Part shown: positions 22,153 to 29,851 of the stretch, piece after piece
Layout: every line of letters starts with the position of its first letter
Position numbering within the stretch: position 1 is the stretch's first letter
Notes under the pieces: generated by a model
Told to the model about the DNA's origin: nothing
The model's input: only the letters and a program-made list of their open reading frames with translations
Database searches by the model: none
From: Clostridiales bacterium
GTDB taxonomy: Bacteria; Bacillota; Clostridia; Oscillospirales; Oscillospiraceae
Length of the DNA stretch: 32,687 bases
Assembly: GCA_019415645.1 (NCBI GenBank)
Contig: DXYV01000032.1
Coordinates: 1-32,687, forward strand
Direction: 5' to 3'
Program-made: the position numbers and the translations under genes

Positions 22153-23361
22153 ATGTCCGATAAGATGGATATGACCCCGGAACTGACCCTGGAACCGACC
22201 CTGACCGAGACTGCGGTGGCGACGGCCACCGTCCCCGCCGCGCCGGAGACGCCTACCCTGACGCTGGACGCCAGCCTGACGCCGGACGATGTGGCGGCGG
22301 CCCAGAAGGCCCGGGACGAGCAGGCGGTAAAGCTGGATGAGAGTCAGCTGACGGAGGCCGAGCGCAAGATGGTACAGGACTTCTCGGAGAAGATCGACAT
22401 CCGGGATTCCAACGTGGTGCTGCAATACGGCGCGGCGGCGCAGAAGAATATCGTCTCTTTCTCGGAGAATGCGCTGAACAACGTGCGTACCAAGGACCTG
22501 GGCGCCATCGGCGAGGACCTGTCCGCGCTGGTGGTGGAGCTCAAGACCTTCGGCGAGCCGGAGAAGAAGGGCATCGCGGGCTTTTTCCAGAAAAAGAAGA
22601 ACGAGGCCCTCTCCCTGAAGGCCAGCTATGAGAAGGCGGAGGTCAACGTGGACAAGATCGCCGCCATGCTGGAAAAGCACCAGGTGACCCTGATGAAGGA
22701 CATCGCCATGCTGGACCAGATGTATGAGCTCAACACCAAATATTATAAGGAACTGACCATGTATATCCTGGCGGGCAAAAAGGCTCTGGACAAGGCCCGT
22801 TCCGGCGAGCTGGAGGAACTGCGCAAGAAGGCGGCTGCCTCCGGAGCTCAGGAGGACGCCCAGGCCTACAACGATTTTGCCAACATGATCGCCCGGTTTG
22901 AGAAGAAGATCCACGACCTGGAGCTCACCCGGATGATCTCCATTCAGATGGGCCCCCAGACCCGCCTGATTCAGAACAACGACGCGCTGATGCTGGAGAA
23001 GATCCAGTCCTCCCTGGTAAACACCATCCCCCTGTGGAAGAGCCAGATGGTGCTCTCCCTGGGCTTGGAGCACTCCCGCCAGGCTACGGCGGCCCAGAGC
23101 GCGGTCACCAATATGACCAATCAGCTGCTCCAGAAGAACGCCGACATGCTCAAGATGGGCACCATCGAGACCGCCAAGGAGGCGGAGCGCTCCGTGGTGG
23201 ACATCCAGACGCTGCAGCACACCAATCAGCAGCTGATCTCCACCCTGGACGAGGTCATGAAGATTCAAACCGAGGGCGCTCAGAAGCGCAAAGAGGCCGA
23301 GCTGGAGCTGGGCCGAATCGAAGGCGAGCTGAAGCAGAAGCTGCTGGAGCTGCGCGGGTAA
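22153..23361 (+). CDS. telA: TelA/YceG-type toxic anion resistance family protein
   Basis: A 402-residue, strongly helical protein. An acidic Thr/Pro-rich N-terminus (1-45) precedes a long TelA domain with KIDIRDSNVVLQYGAAAQKNI, a central coiled-coil region, and the conserved-looking RMISIQMGPQTRLIQNNDALMLEKIQSSL block and C-terminal coiled coil. TelA proteins are linked to tellurite and envelope-stress tolerance in several bacteria, but the mechanism is not established. AGGAGGAATTCCC precedes the ATG. It sits between a degraded membrane gene and a TPM-domain gene in one transcription unit. No Lys-Pro sortase signal or signal peptide, so it is cytosolic. Confidence 0.88.
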   Translation: MSDKMDMTPELTLEPTLTETAVATATVPAAPETPTLTLDASLTPDDVAAAQKARDEQAVKLDESQLTEAERKMVQDFSEKIDIRDSNVVLQYGAAAQKNIVSFSENALNNVRTKDLGAIGEDLSALVVELKTFGEPEKKGIAGFFQKKKNEALSLKASYEKAEVNVDKIAAMLEKHQVTLMKDIAMLDQMYELNTKYYKELTMYILAGKKALDKARSGELEELRKKAAASGAQEDAQAYNDFANMIARFEKKIHDLELTRMISIQMGPQTRLIQNNDALMLEKIQSSLVNTIPLWKSQMVLSLGLEHSRQATAAQSAVTNMTNQLLQKNADMLKMGTIETAKEAERSVVDIQTLQHTNQQLISTLDEVMKIQTEGAQKRKEAELELGRIEGELKQKLLELRG

Positions 23362-23376
23362 GGAGGAATGTCAACG

Positions 23377-23493
23377 GTGAAGGCAGACAAACATGGATTT
23401 CTTCGGATGCTGATGACGTTCTGGGGCCTGGTGGTCGGGTATCTCCCGTTCCAGGTGCGTGGATTCTTCCCGGGAAGCGGGCGTGAGCGATGA
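23377..23493 (+). CDS. Small membrane protein, translationally coupled to the TPM gene
   Basis: A 38-codon frame with a GTG start ten bases after AAGGAGG; an in-frame ATG at 23368 is too close to that site. It encodes a basic N-terminus, one hydrophobic stretch (FLRMLMTFWGLVVGYLPFQV) and a short polar end. Its TGA overlaps the ATG of the next gene (ATGA at 23490-23493), so translating it probably delivers ribosomes to that gene. It may be a real small membrane protein or a coupling leader. No family recognised. Confidence 0.55.
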   Translation: MKADKHGFLRMLMTFWGLVVGYLPFQVRGFFPGSGRER

Positions 23494-24563
23494 AGGTACT
23501 GAAAAAACGGCCGGTAGCCATTCTGATTATGATCGCGGCCATCGTGCTTTCTCTGGGCATTGGATATGCCAGGAAACCGGCCAGCACCCTCAGCGCCCAG
23601 ACCGGAGATCTGGACAGCAGCCTGGACACCGCCTATTACGAGCAGTATCTCTATGATTCCGCGGACCTGTTTTCCAGCTCGGCGGAGCAGACCCTGGCAC
23701 TCTATAACGCCAACTGGGACGCGCGGTACAACAGCCTGGTGGCGGTGGTGACCGTGAATGCCCTGGACGGACAGGACGCGGAGACCTACGCCTATGACCT
23801 GAGCGCGGACTTCCAGCTGGGGAACGGCGACGCGCTGCTGCTGATCGCGGTGGAGGAGGACGAGTTCCGCTTTGTGTACGGCGACGACTTCGCCACCATC
23901 GTCACCTCCAAGACGGCCGACCAGCTGAGCGCCTGCCTGACCAACTCCTCCTGGGAGCAGGGAACGCTGGACTTTTTCTCGGAGCTCAACGAGGTGTACT
24001 ACGCCAATTTCGGGCTGGGCAACGCCGGACTGGAGGACGGCTATGGCGCGGACTATGGCGTCTCCCGCAGTTACGGCCTGAATTGGGTGGTCACCCTGGT
24101 GGTGTTCCTGATTCTGCTGGTGTTGGTGCTCTCGGTCATCGACCGGGCGCGCTATAACACTTACCGTGCGCGTTACTATGGGGTGGCGTCGCCGCCCTAT
24201 GTGTTCCGTCCAATTCTGTTCTGGCATGGGCCCCATTCCGGCTGGTATCGGCGGCACTGGCACCGTCCGCCTCCGCCGCCGCCCGGCGGCAGAGGACCCC
24301 GCCCGCCCGGCGGCGGGTTTGGCGGCCCCACCCGGCCCTCCGGAGGGAATCGGAACGGCTTTGGCGGCGTCGGGAATCGCGGTCCCCGCGGAGGCGGCTT
24401 TGGAGGCTCCCGGGGCGGCGGCTCCTTTGGCGGCACCCGCAGCGGCGGAAGCTTCAGCGGCCGCGGCGGCGGGTTCGGAGGCTTCCGGGGCGGCAGCTTC
24501 GGCGGCAGCCGGGGCGGCGGATTTGGAGGCGGCCGGGGCGGTGGCTTCGGCGGCCGGCGCTGA
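23490..24563 (+). CDS. TPM-domain membrane protein with Gly/Arg-rich tail
   Basis: A 357-residue protein. An N-terminal signal or anchor (residues 8-26) is followed by a TPM_phosphatase-type external domain (about 45-180; YDSADLFSSSAEQTLALY, VVTVNALDG, GNGDALLLIAVEEDEFRFVYG), a second membrane helix (about 196-216), a basic segment and a tail of about 95 residues made almost only of Gly, Arg, Phe, Ser and Pro (GGGFGG-type repeats). TPM proteins occur in envelope and photosystem-repair contexts; the bacterial role is poorly known. Glycine-rich tails are common in this family. No strong ribosome site of its own is visible, so it depends on coupling to the small upstream gene. Confidence 0.82.
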   Translation: MKVLKKRPVAILIMIAAIVLSLGIGYARKPASTLSAQTGDLDSSLDTAYYEQYLYDSADLFSSSAEQTLALYNANWDARYNSLVAVVTVNALDGQDAETYAYDLSADFQLGNGDALLLIAVEEDEFRFVYGDDFATIVTSKTADQLSACLTNSSWEQGTLDFFSELNEVYYANFGLGNAGLEDGYGADYGVSRSYGLNWVVTLVVFLILLVLVLSVIDRARYNTYRARYYGVASPPYVFRPILFWHGPHSGWYRRHWHRPPPPPPGGRGPRPPGGGFGGPTRPSGGNRNGFGGVGNRGPRGGGFGGSRGGGSFGGTRSGGSFSGRGGGFGGFRGGSFGGSRGGGFGGGRGGGFGGRR

Positions 24564-24584
24564 GCAAAGAAAGAGAGGGAGAAG

Positions 24585-25511
24585 ATGATCGACCGGAAAG
24601 AACTCAAAGCCATGGCCAAGCTGCGCATGGCCCAGTCCGAACCGCGCTACTGGAAGGTCATGCTGGTGTGGTTCCTGGCGGCAATGGTGATTCCCAATGT
24701 GGCGGTCACCCTGGGGACAGGGCCCCTCACCAGGTGGTACGCCATGATCAATGTAGCGGGTCTGAACGCGGAGAGCGCCTGGTGGCTGCTCATGAGCACG
24801 ACGAGTATCGCGCTGATTTGGCTGGCCGTCGTGCTGAGCGTGGTGGTGACCCTGTATCAGTGGATTCTCAATTTTGGGTTTTCCGCCTATGCTCTGCGGC
24901 TGTATCGGGGTGAGCCCTGCGGGCCGTCCACGCTGTTTTCCGGTTTTTCCATGGCCGGACGGGTACTGGGTACCCAGCTGCTGGTGCTCCTGTTTACGCT
25001 CCTGTGGGCCCTTGCCCTGATGATTCCGCTGCTGGTGGTGGTTGCGGCGGCCGCGCTGCTGCCGGAGGCTCTGATGATACTGGTGTTTTTTGTGGCCTAT
25101 ATTGCGTATTTTGTGGCGCTGGTCGTGATTCTCCTGCGCTATGCCCTGGTTACGTTTGCCCTGGCGGACCAGCCGGAGCTGGGCGCGCTGGGCGCCATTC
25201 GCCGGAGCAAGGAGCTTATGCGGGGCTATAAGGGCAGTTATGTTCTGTTGATCCTCTCCTTCCTGGGTTGGTTCCTGTTGTTCATAGCTATCACTATGGT
25301 GATCGTCCTGCCGGTGACCCTTGGCCTGACCTTTGGGATGCCCACGATTTTCCTGGAGCATTACATGCTGGCGGAGGGCATTATTACCGTTGCCCTTCTG
25401 GTGGGCGTTTTGCCCCTGATACTTTGGCTGCAACCCTACATGCAGACTACGTTGGCTGGCTTCTATGATGCCCTGCTTCCGCCGGTCCATCGGGAGCTTC
25501 CGCCTCTTTAA
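24585..25511 (+). CDS. DUF975-like integral membrane protein
   Basis: A 308-residue protein with a basic N-terminus (MIDRKELKAMAKLRMAQSEPRYWKVML) and about six hydrophobic segments, ending in a short cytoplasmic tail (YDALLPPVHRELPPL). The order K/R-rich start, membrane pair, FSAYALRLYRGEPCGPSTLFSGF, then GAIRRSKELMRGYKGSYVLLILSFLGW matches the Firmicutes DUF975 family, whose function is unknown. It starts 21 bp after the TPM gene with GAGGGAGAAG ahead of the ATG. Last gene of the unit. Confidence 0.78.
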   Translation: MIDRKELKAMAKLRMAQSEPRYWKVMLVWFLAAMVIPNVAVTLGTGPLTRWYAMINVAGLNAESAWWLLMSTTSIALIWLAVVLSVVVTLYQWILNFGFSAYALRLYRGEPCGPSTLFSGFSMAGRVLGTQLLVLLFTLLWALALMIPLLVVVAAAALLPEALMILVFFVAYIAYFVALVVILLRYALVTFALADQPELGALGAIRRSKELMRGYKGSYVLLILSFLGWFLLFIAITMVIVLPVTLGLTFGMPTIFLEHYMLAEGIITVALLVGVLPLILWLQPYMQTTLAGFYDALLPPVHRELPPL

Positions 25512-25530
25512 GAGCGAAACAGAGAAAACA

Positions 25531-25570
25531 AACGCTTCCCGGTCCTTTCACAGGACCGGGAAGCGTTTTT
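25531..25570. terminator. Bidirectional terminator between convergent units
   Basis: A 16-bp perfect stem (25531-25546 with 25552-25567) with loop TTCAC and TTT after it. The opposite side is A-rich, so it should also end the minus-strand pilus-like operon. Confidence 0.9.
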
Positions 25571-25589
25571 GCCTGAAACGGACCGGAGA

Positions 25590-26030
25590 TCAATCATCGG
25601 TGGGATTCAAAGCGGTAAAATGCTCATCCAAAATACGAATCAGCTCCAGTACGCTTTGGAAGGGAACGACTTCTCCTTCGGACCAAACCACATTGCCCTG
25701 CCAGGTCGAGCTCTGCCGGGTAAACACATGCAGCAGGAAGGTGGCGGCCGTGCCATGGAACTGGTCCACTTCCTCCTGGCTCATGCCGCTGTTCAGCGTA
25801 TCAGAGGCATAGGGATTCTGGACCGCGCGGGGCACAAAGCTGCGGCTGCGGCGGAAGGCCTGAGGAAAATTTTGCGCGTCCAGCACCGATTCAATGGACA
25901 AGACCAGACTGCCTGTATCCCGAAAGGGCATAGGCGATTTGAGGCGGTAAGCGACCACCTGGCCGGAAATTTGTCCGTTCTGACAGCTCTGAACACAGAC
26001 CTTGAACGCACCGGGACGTAATGTTGACAT
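25590..26030 (-). CDS. Protein with two WQG-type domains, function unknown
   Basis: A 146-residue protein of no named family I can place. By eye it holds two related units: residues 9-52 (FKVCVQSCQNGQISGQVV...PFRDTG...SIESVLD) and 98-137 (FLLHVFTRQSSTWQGNVVW...PFQSVLELIRILDE). Each is an outer strand pair, a Gly, a short variable loop, a Phe-Arg/Gln-Ser turn and an amphipathic helix ending Leu-Asp. The second unit is clearly related to the 53-residue protein at 32396. AGGAGG precedes the ATG. It ends the minus-strand pilus-like run, 54 bp after pilT. No signal peptide or membrane helix, so it is cytosolic. Confidence 0.7.
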   Translation of the reverse strand: MSTLRPGAFKVCVQSCQNGQISGQVVAYRLKSPMPFRDTGSLVLSIESVLDAQNFPQAFRRSRSFVPRAVQNPYASDTLNSGMSQEEVDQFHGTAATFLLHVFTRQSSTWQGNVVWSEGEVVPFQSVLELIRILDEHFTALNPTDD

Positions 26031-26084
26031 AGCTTGGACCTCCTTCGGAGTATCGGAACAAACGGGGAAACCCGTCGGCGGAAA

Positions 26085-27146
26085 TCAGAGTTGAGCTGCC
26101 AGACGTTTTTCCAGCCAGTCGGGATTAACGGCGTGAGAAAGGGCCGCATGCTTGGAGACCCGGCCGGAGCGGACCAGGGCCAGCAGGCTTTGGTCCATGG
26201 TGGACATCCCGGCCGCGGCCGAACTGGCGATGACGGTATCCAACTGGTGGGCCTTGGACTCCCGAATCATGTTCCGGATGGCGGGCGTGGCGGTCATGAC
26301 CTCAAAGGCGGGCATCAGCGAGCCGTCCTCCGCAGTGATCAGCTGCTGGGAGGCGACGCCCTCCAGCACCAGCGCCAGCTGCGTGCGGATCTGCTGCTGC
26401 TGGGCGGAGGGAAATACGTCAATGATTCGGTCGATGGTATTGGCCGCGCCGATGGTGTGGAGCGTGGAAATGACCAGATGGCCGCTCTCCGCCGCCGTCA
26501 CAGCGGCACGGATGGCCTCCGGGTCCCGCATCTCACCCAGAAGAATGATGTCGGGGGCCTCCCGCAGGGCGGCCCGGAAGGCCACGTCGTAGTTGGCGGT
26601 GTCAATGGACAGTTCCCGCTGGGTGACTACGCTCTTTTTGTGGGAGTGGAGGAACTCGATGGGGTCCTCCAGGGTGATGATGTGGCAGTTGCGGGTGGAA
26701 TTGATGGCGTCGATGATGCAGGCCAGCGTGGTGGATTTGCCGCTGCCCGCCGCCCCGGTGATGAGCACCAGCCCCCGGGTGAACTGGGCGAACGCCATGA
26801 CGGAATCGGGGATGTGACACTGGCGGAAATCGGGCAGGGTAAAGGGCACCACGCGAATCACCAGCCCAAGGGAGCCCCGCTGCCGCAGCGCATTGACCCG
26901 GAAGCGGGAGAGGTGGGGCACGGCGAAGGAGAAGTCGTCATCTCCGGTGTTCAGTAGGGCTTCTTCGGTCCGGCCAGCCCGCTCATAGAGCTGCGCCGCC
27001 AGCTGGGCTGTGTCCGCGGGCTTCAGGGGCGGGGCATCCTCCCGCCGAATGACCCCGCTGCACTTGTAAGACACCGGCAGACCGGCAATCAGAAAGATGT
27101 CAGAGGCCTGCTTGGCGACAGCCTGAGCAAGAATTTCATCCAACAT
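26085..27146 (-). CDS. pilT: PilT-type pilus ATPase
   Basis: A 353-residue secretion ATPase. The N-terminal PAS-like domain opens LDEILAQAVAKQASDIFLIAG. Then come Walker A GAAGSGKST (131-139), Asp box ITLEDPIEF (157-165), Walker B DIILLGEMRD (199-208) and His box GHLVISTLHT (222-231). The C-terminal AIRNMIRESKAHQLDTVI segment is typical of PilT rather than PilB. In type IV pili PilT powers retraction. It is the only such ATPase in the window; no pilB, pilD or pilMNO is present. AAAGGAG precedes the ATG, four bases after the preceding gene. Here it may act as the sole motor, or an assembly ATPase may be encoded elsewhere. Confidence 0.92.
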   Translation of the reverse strand: MLDEILAQAVAKQASDIFLIAGLPVSYKCSGVIRREDAPPLKPADTAQLAAQLYERAGRTEEALLNTGDDDFSFAVPHLSRFRVNALRQRGSLGLVIRVVPFTLPDFRQCHIPDSVMAFAQFTRGLVLITGAAGSGKSTTLACIIDAINSTRNCHIITLEDPIEFLHSHKKSVVTQRELSIDTANYDVAFRAALREAPDIILLGEMRDPEAIRAAVTAAESGHLVISTLHTIGAANTIDRIIDVFPSAQQQQIRTQLALVLEGVASQQLITAEDGSLMPAFEVMTATPAIRNMIRESKAHQLDTVIASSAAAGMSTMDQSLLALVRSGRVSKHAALSHAVNPDWLEKRLAAQL

Positions 27147-27150
27147 GGTT

Positions 27151-27555
27151 TCAGGGCTCCTTTCCGGGCTCCGAATCGGGTTCCGTGCCGTCCCAGAGCC
27201 CTAATATACCCTCGTCTCCACCGCCCTCCAGTGTGCGGGTCTGCCAGGCCAGCACGGTCACCGTGCCGTCCTCCTCCCGCACCAGGTGGAGGTAGAGCTC
27301 TCGGGTGTCACTGATGGGGACCGTGGTCTCCAGCTCGGCCTCTCCGGAGGCGGCAAATTCCTCCGCCAACTGGGCGGCCTGTGCGTCGGCGGCATACCAC
27401 TCCGCGGTGGAATCCGCGCGGGCCTGGGACAGGCGGGCATCCGCCCGGGCGGAGCTCAGGGTCAGGGCGGAAAAGACCGCCATGCACAGTAGAATGAGAA
27501 TCGTAAATACGGTGATCACGCCGATTCCGGCGGGAGAATCTCCGTGCTTAGCCAA
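27151..27555 (-). CDS. Small pilin-like membrane protein
   Basis: A 134-residue protein. A short polar N-terminus (MAKHGDSPAG) is followed by one long hydrophobic helix (about 11-32, IGVITVFTILILLCMAVFSALTL) and an acidic external part, the layout of a minor pilin such as PilX. No Gly-Phe-Thr-Leu-x-Glu processing site is present, though Gly10 precedes the helix. It starts at TTG 27555, with GGAGGGG about nine bases upstream, and overlaps the previous gene by 8 bp. Role inferred from layout and neighbours. Confidence 0.62.
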   Translation of the reverse strand: MAKHGDSPAGIGVITVFTILILLCMAVFSALTLSSARADARLSQARADSTAEWYAADAQAAQLAEEFAASGEAELETTVPISDTRELYLHLVREEDGTVTVLAWQTRTLEGGGDEGILGLWDGTEPDSEPGKEP

Positions 27556-27883
27556 AATAGCGCACCCCCTCCAGGCGATAGACCAGCCGCTGGCCGTCGT
27601 CCGCGTAGACTTCTACGGTCAGCGCGCGGCCCTCCGTGGAACAGACCACCGACAGGCCGGACTGGGAATCGGAGAGGTCCGCCGGCTGCGTCCCGCCGGC
27701 GCGCCAGACCTCCGCGGCCGTTTGGGCCAGTGTGACAGCCTGAGTCAGTTCCGAGCTCTCCCGGCTGATGGACCAGGACTGGAGCAGCAGGCAGGCGCAC
27801 ACTACGGCGCAGAGAACAAAGATGGCCAGATTGCAAATCAGCTCCGTCAGGAGCAGACGGGAACGGGAGGGACCATAGCTCAT
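27548..27883 (-). CDS. Small pilin-like membrane protein with a Glu5-type helix
   Basis: A 111-residue protein with N-terminus MSYGPSRSR followed by LLLTELICNLAIFVLCAVVCACLLL. If cut before LLLTE, the mature helix would carry Glu at position 5 as type IV pilins do, but the residue before the cut is Arg, not Gly. After the helix come a short helical stem and a small beta-rich head (LSVVCSTEGRALTVEVYADDGQRLVYRL). ATGA overlap with the upstream gene and GAGGAGGGG give strong coupling. Probably a pseudopilin-like subunit. Confidence 0.65.
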   Translation of the reverse strand: MSYGPSRSRLLLTELICNLAIFVLCAVVCACLLLQSWSISRESSELTQAVTLAQTAAEVWRAGGTQPADLSDSQSGLSVVCSTEGRALTVEVYADDGQRLVYRLEGVRYFG

Positions 27884-28383
27884 GACAGCCCCTCCTCTTC
27901 ACAGCGCGCCGCCACAGAGACCTGGGCCGTCAGGCCGTCGGAATCCGTGACTGTAAAGGTCAGCACACCGGATTCCGATTGGATCTCCAGGCCAGACAGC
28001 TCCATGACCGGCGTTCCGTCCTCCGGAGCCAGCTCCAGATCGGCCGGCGTATAAAGCTCCCGCAGCCAGCCGTCATAGACGTACAGGCGGGTCACATAGG
28101 AAAAACCGTCAGAGTCGCTTTCCGTGCGCTGAAGCGCGTCTCCGCCGCCGAAGGAGGTCAGAGAGAGCGCCCCCTGGGCGTCGCCGGCGCGGACCTGATT
28201 GGTCAGATAGGACAAGGCGGTGCGCAGGGTGTAATTCTCCTCCGACGCGGCGGCTACGGAGCGGTACACACCGCTGCTCAGCAGGGTGAGTGCCATGGCA
28301 AGAAAGAAGAACAGGGCGCAGAGCAGAAAGACCGTCACAGAGGAACGGCGCGAATTGGGAGCATTGGCAAACAGAGAAATCAC
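27880..28383 (-). CDS. DUF4860-like single-pass membrane protein
   Basis: A 167-residue protein with one membrane helix (about 17-38, VTVFLLCALFFFLAMALTLL), a helical stem with SYLTNQVRAGD and a beta-rich C-terminal domain (SGVLTFTVTDSDGLTAQVSVAARC). From memory this resembles Firmicutes DUF4860, which recurs beside type II/IV secretion-like genes. The start is unclear: GTG 28383 lies only one base after AAAGGAG, too close for good initiation. CTG 28374 would be better spaced but is a rare start. Mid-operon, 7 bp after the previous gene. Confidence 0.6.
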   Translation of the reverse strand: MISLFANAPNSRRSSVTVFLLCALFFFLAMALTLLSSGVYRSVAAASEENYTLRTALSYLTNQVRAGDAQGALSLTSFGGGDALQRTESDSDGFSYVTRLYVYDGWLRELYTPADLELAPEDGTPVMELSGLEIQSESGVLTFTVTDSDGLTAQVSVAARCEEEGLS

Positions 28384-28390
28384 GCTCCTT

Positions 28391-28720
28391 TCAGTTCTGC
28401 GACGCCCCGGTGCGCGGGAGTACCGTGATGTCGGGCACCAGGTTGGAGGCGATGTATTGATAGTCTACGAAATAGCGGTCCAGATCCACCGCCAGGCCGT
28501 AATGCTCCTGGAGGTAGGATAAGTCGGAGGGGTAGGAGCCCTCCAGCGCGTAGCACTCCACCGCCGCCCGGCGTACGCTCTCCCGGACCATGTTCAGATC
28601 CTCCTGCGAGGCTGAGCCCAGCAGCTTGGTGGAGCACAGGGCCAGCACCAGTGGTATGCAGATCAGCAGCACGATCAGCGGCAGAAAGGGCCGCAGCCGT
28701 TGACGAAAGGTAGGAATCAT
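28391..28720 (-). CDS. Small pilin-like membrane protein
   Basis: A 109-residue protein. A basic N-terminus (MIPTFRQRLR) leads to one hydrophobic helix (about 11-30), then an amphipathic stem and AAVECYALEGSYPSDLSYLQEHYG, which strongly recalls the pilin/pseudopilin segment just after the N-terminal helix (for example YYALEGxYP). There is no prepilin cleavage motif. GAGGG overlaps the end of pilC. It is probably a structural subunit of the fibre or its tip, inferred from this segment and the neighbours. Confidence 0.65.
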   Translation of the reverse strand: MIPTFRQRLRPFLPLIVLLICIPLVLALCSTKLLGSASQEDLNMVRESVRRAAVECYALEGSYPSDLSYLQEHYGLAVDLDRYFVDYQYIASNLVPDITVLPRTGASQN

Positions 28721-28730
28721 AGCGCGGCCC

Positions 28731-29795
28731 TCAAACGCCGATGGAGCTGACTACGCCCAGCAGCGGGAGCATCACCGAGAGGAGCACGGCGCCCACGCTG
28801 AGACAGAGAATCAGCACTAGGACGTATTCAAAGCGGGAGAGCAGTACGGTCAGACGCTGGTCGGACTCCTCCTGGCAGCGGGCGGCCAGCTCGGCCATGG
28901 CAGTTTCGGTGGCGCCGCTGCGTACACCGGCGGCCAGCAGGCCGCACTGCAGGCCGGTCAACAGGCCGCTGTCCTCCACCGCGCGGTGGAAGGGCTGTCC
29001 GTCGTGGGTGGCCTGGATGCAGGCGGTCAGCCGGGAGGAGAGGGCGCTGCCCTCCAGCAGGCGGGCGGTGCGTTCCAACGCCTCATCCAGGGGCAGGCCG
29101 CTGGAGAGCATCAGGCTCATGGCGGAGGCAAACTGGCTGCGGTCCAGCGCCTGGCCGGAGGCTGTGCCGCCCATGACCCGGGCGGAAAGGCGCTTGCCCA
29201 GGCGGGCCCCCGCTTGGGTATAGAGGACAAACAGGGCGAACAGAGCCGCTGCCAGCAGCAGAACCGCCAGTATCGCTGTAATGACACCGCCGGCGTCGCC
29301 GATGGAGAGCATCGCCTGGGCCGCCGGCGAGAGCGTGAGCCCAAGCTGATGAAAGACCTGCTGGAACACGGGGAGTACCTGGGTCAGCAGGACCAGAAAA
29401 ACCACTGCAATTAAAACAGCCATGACAATGGGATAGGTGACCGCCCGGTGGATGGCGCTGCGGGTCTCCGCCTGCCGGCGGTAGTAGCGGGAGAGGGAAG
29501 CAAGCACCTGGTCGGTGCGGCCGGAGGCATGGCCGATCTCCAACATCCGAATCATGTGCTCCGGGAAGCGGCCGGTCTGGGTGAGCGCCTCGGACAGAGG
29601 GAGTCCCTGGGCCAAAAGCTGGCTGATTTGGGTGAACAGCGCCTGCTCCGCCGGGGCGTGGCTGTCCTCGGCCAGCAGGGAGGCGGCCTCTTCAAAGCCA
29701 ATTCCGGCGCTCACCATCAGGCCGAACTGGTCGCAGAACAGACTCAATCCATCATCTGTGAGAGCGGCTGGGTGTTTGGACACGCTTGCGTTCAT
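28731..29795 (-). CDS. pilC: Type II/IV secretion platform protein (PilC/GspF family)
   Basis: A 354-residue inner-membrane protein with two T2SF domains (about 15-135 and 215-335), each a cytoplasmic helical bundle (FCDQFGLMVSAGIGFEEAASLL; FASAMSLMLSSGLPLDEALERTA) followed by membrane helices. This platform links the ATPase to pilin subunits. Start at ATG 29795 behind a GGGGGG site; an upstream in-frame codon has no such signal. Eleven bases before the next gene. A GC-rich hairpin (ACGCCGG/CCGGCGT type) lies between the transglutaminase stop and this gene and might tune expression. Confidence 0.9.
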   Translation of the reverse strand: MNASVSKHPAALTDDGLSLFCDQFGLMVSAGIGFEEAASLLAEDSHAPAEQALFTQISQLLAQGLPLSEALTQTGRFPEHMIRMLEIGHASGRTDQVLASLSRYYRRQAETRSAIHRAVTYPIVMAVLIAVVFLVLLTQVLPVFQQVFHQLGLTLSPAAQAMLSIGDAGGVITAILAVLLLAAALFALFVLYTQAGARLGKRLSARVMGGTASGQALDRSQFASAMSLMLSSGLPLDEALERTARLLEGSALSSRLTACIQATHDGQPFHRAVEDSGLLTGLQCGLLAAGVRSGATETAMAELAARCQEESDQRLTVLLSRFEYVLVLILCLSVGAVLLSVMLPLLGVVSSIGV

Positions 29796-29851
29796 ATAAT
29801 CCCCCCCTGGTGAGACGCCGGAGCGCAAGGCCCCGGCGTAGTGTTTCCTAT

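Noticed and set aside
24290..24563. The Gly-rich end of the TPM gene as a CRISPR or tandem DNA repeat array
   Set aside because: The repetition is irregular GGC/GGCTTC-type codon repetition within an open frame; there is no spacer-repeat periodicity.
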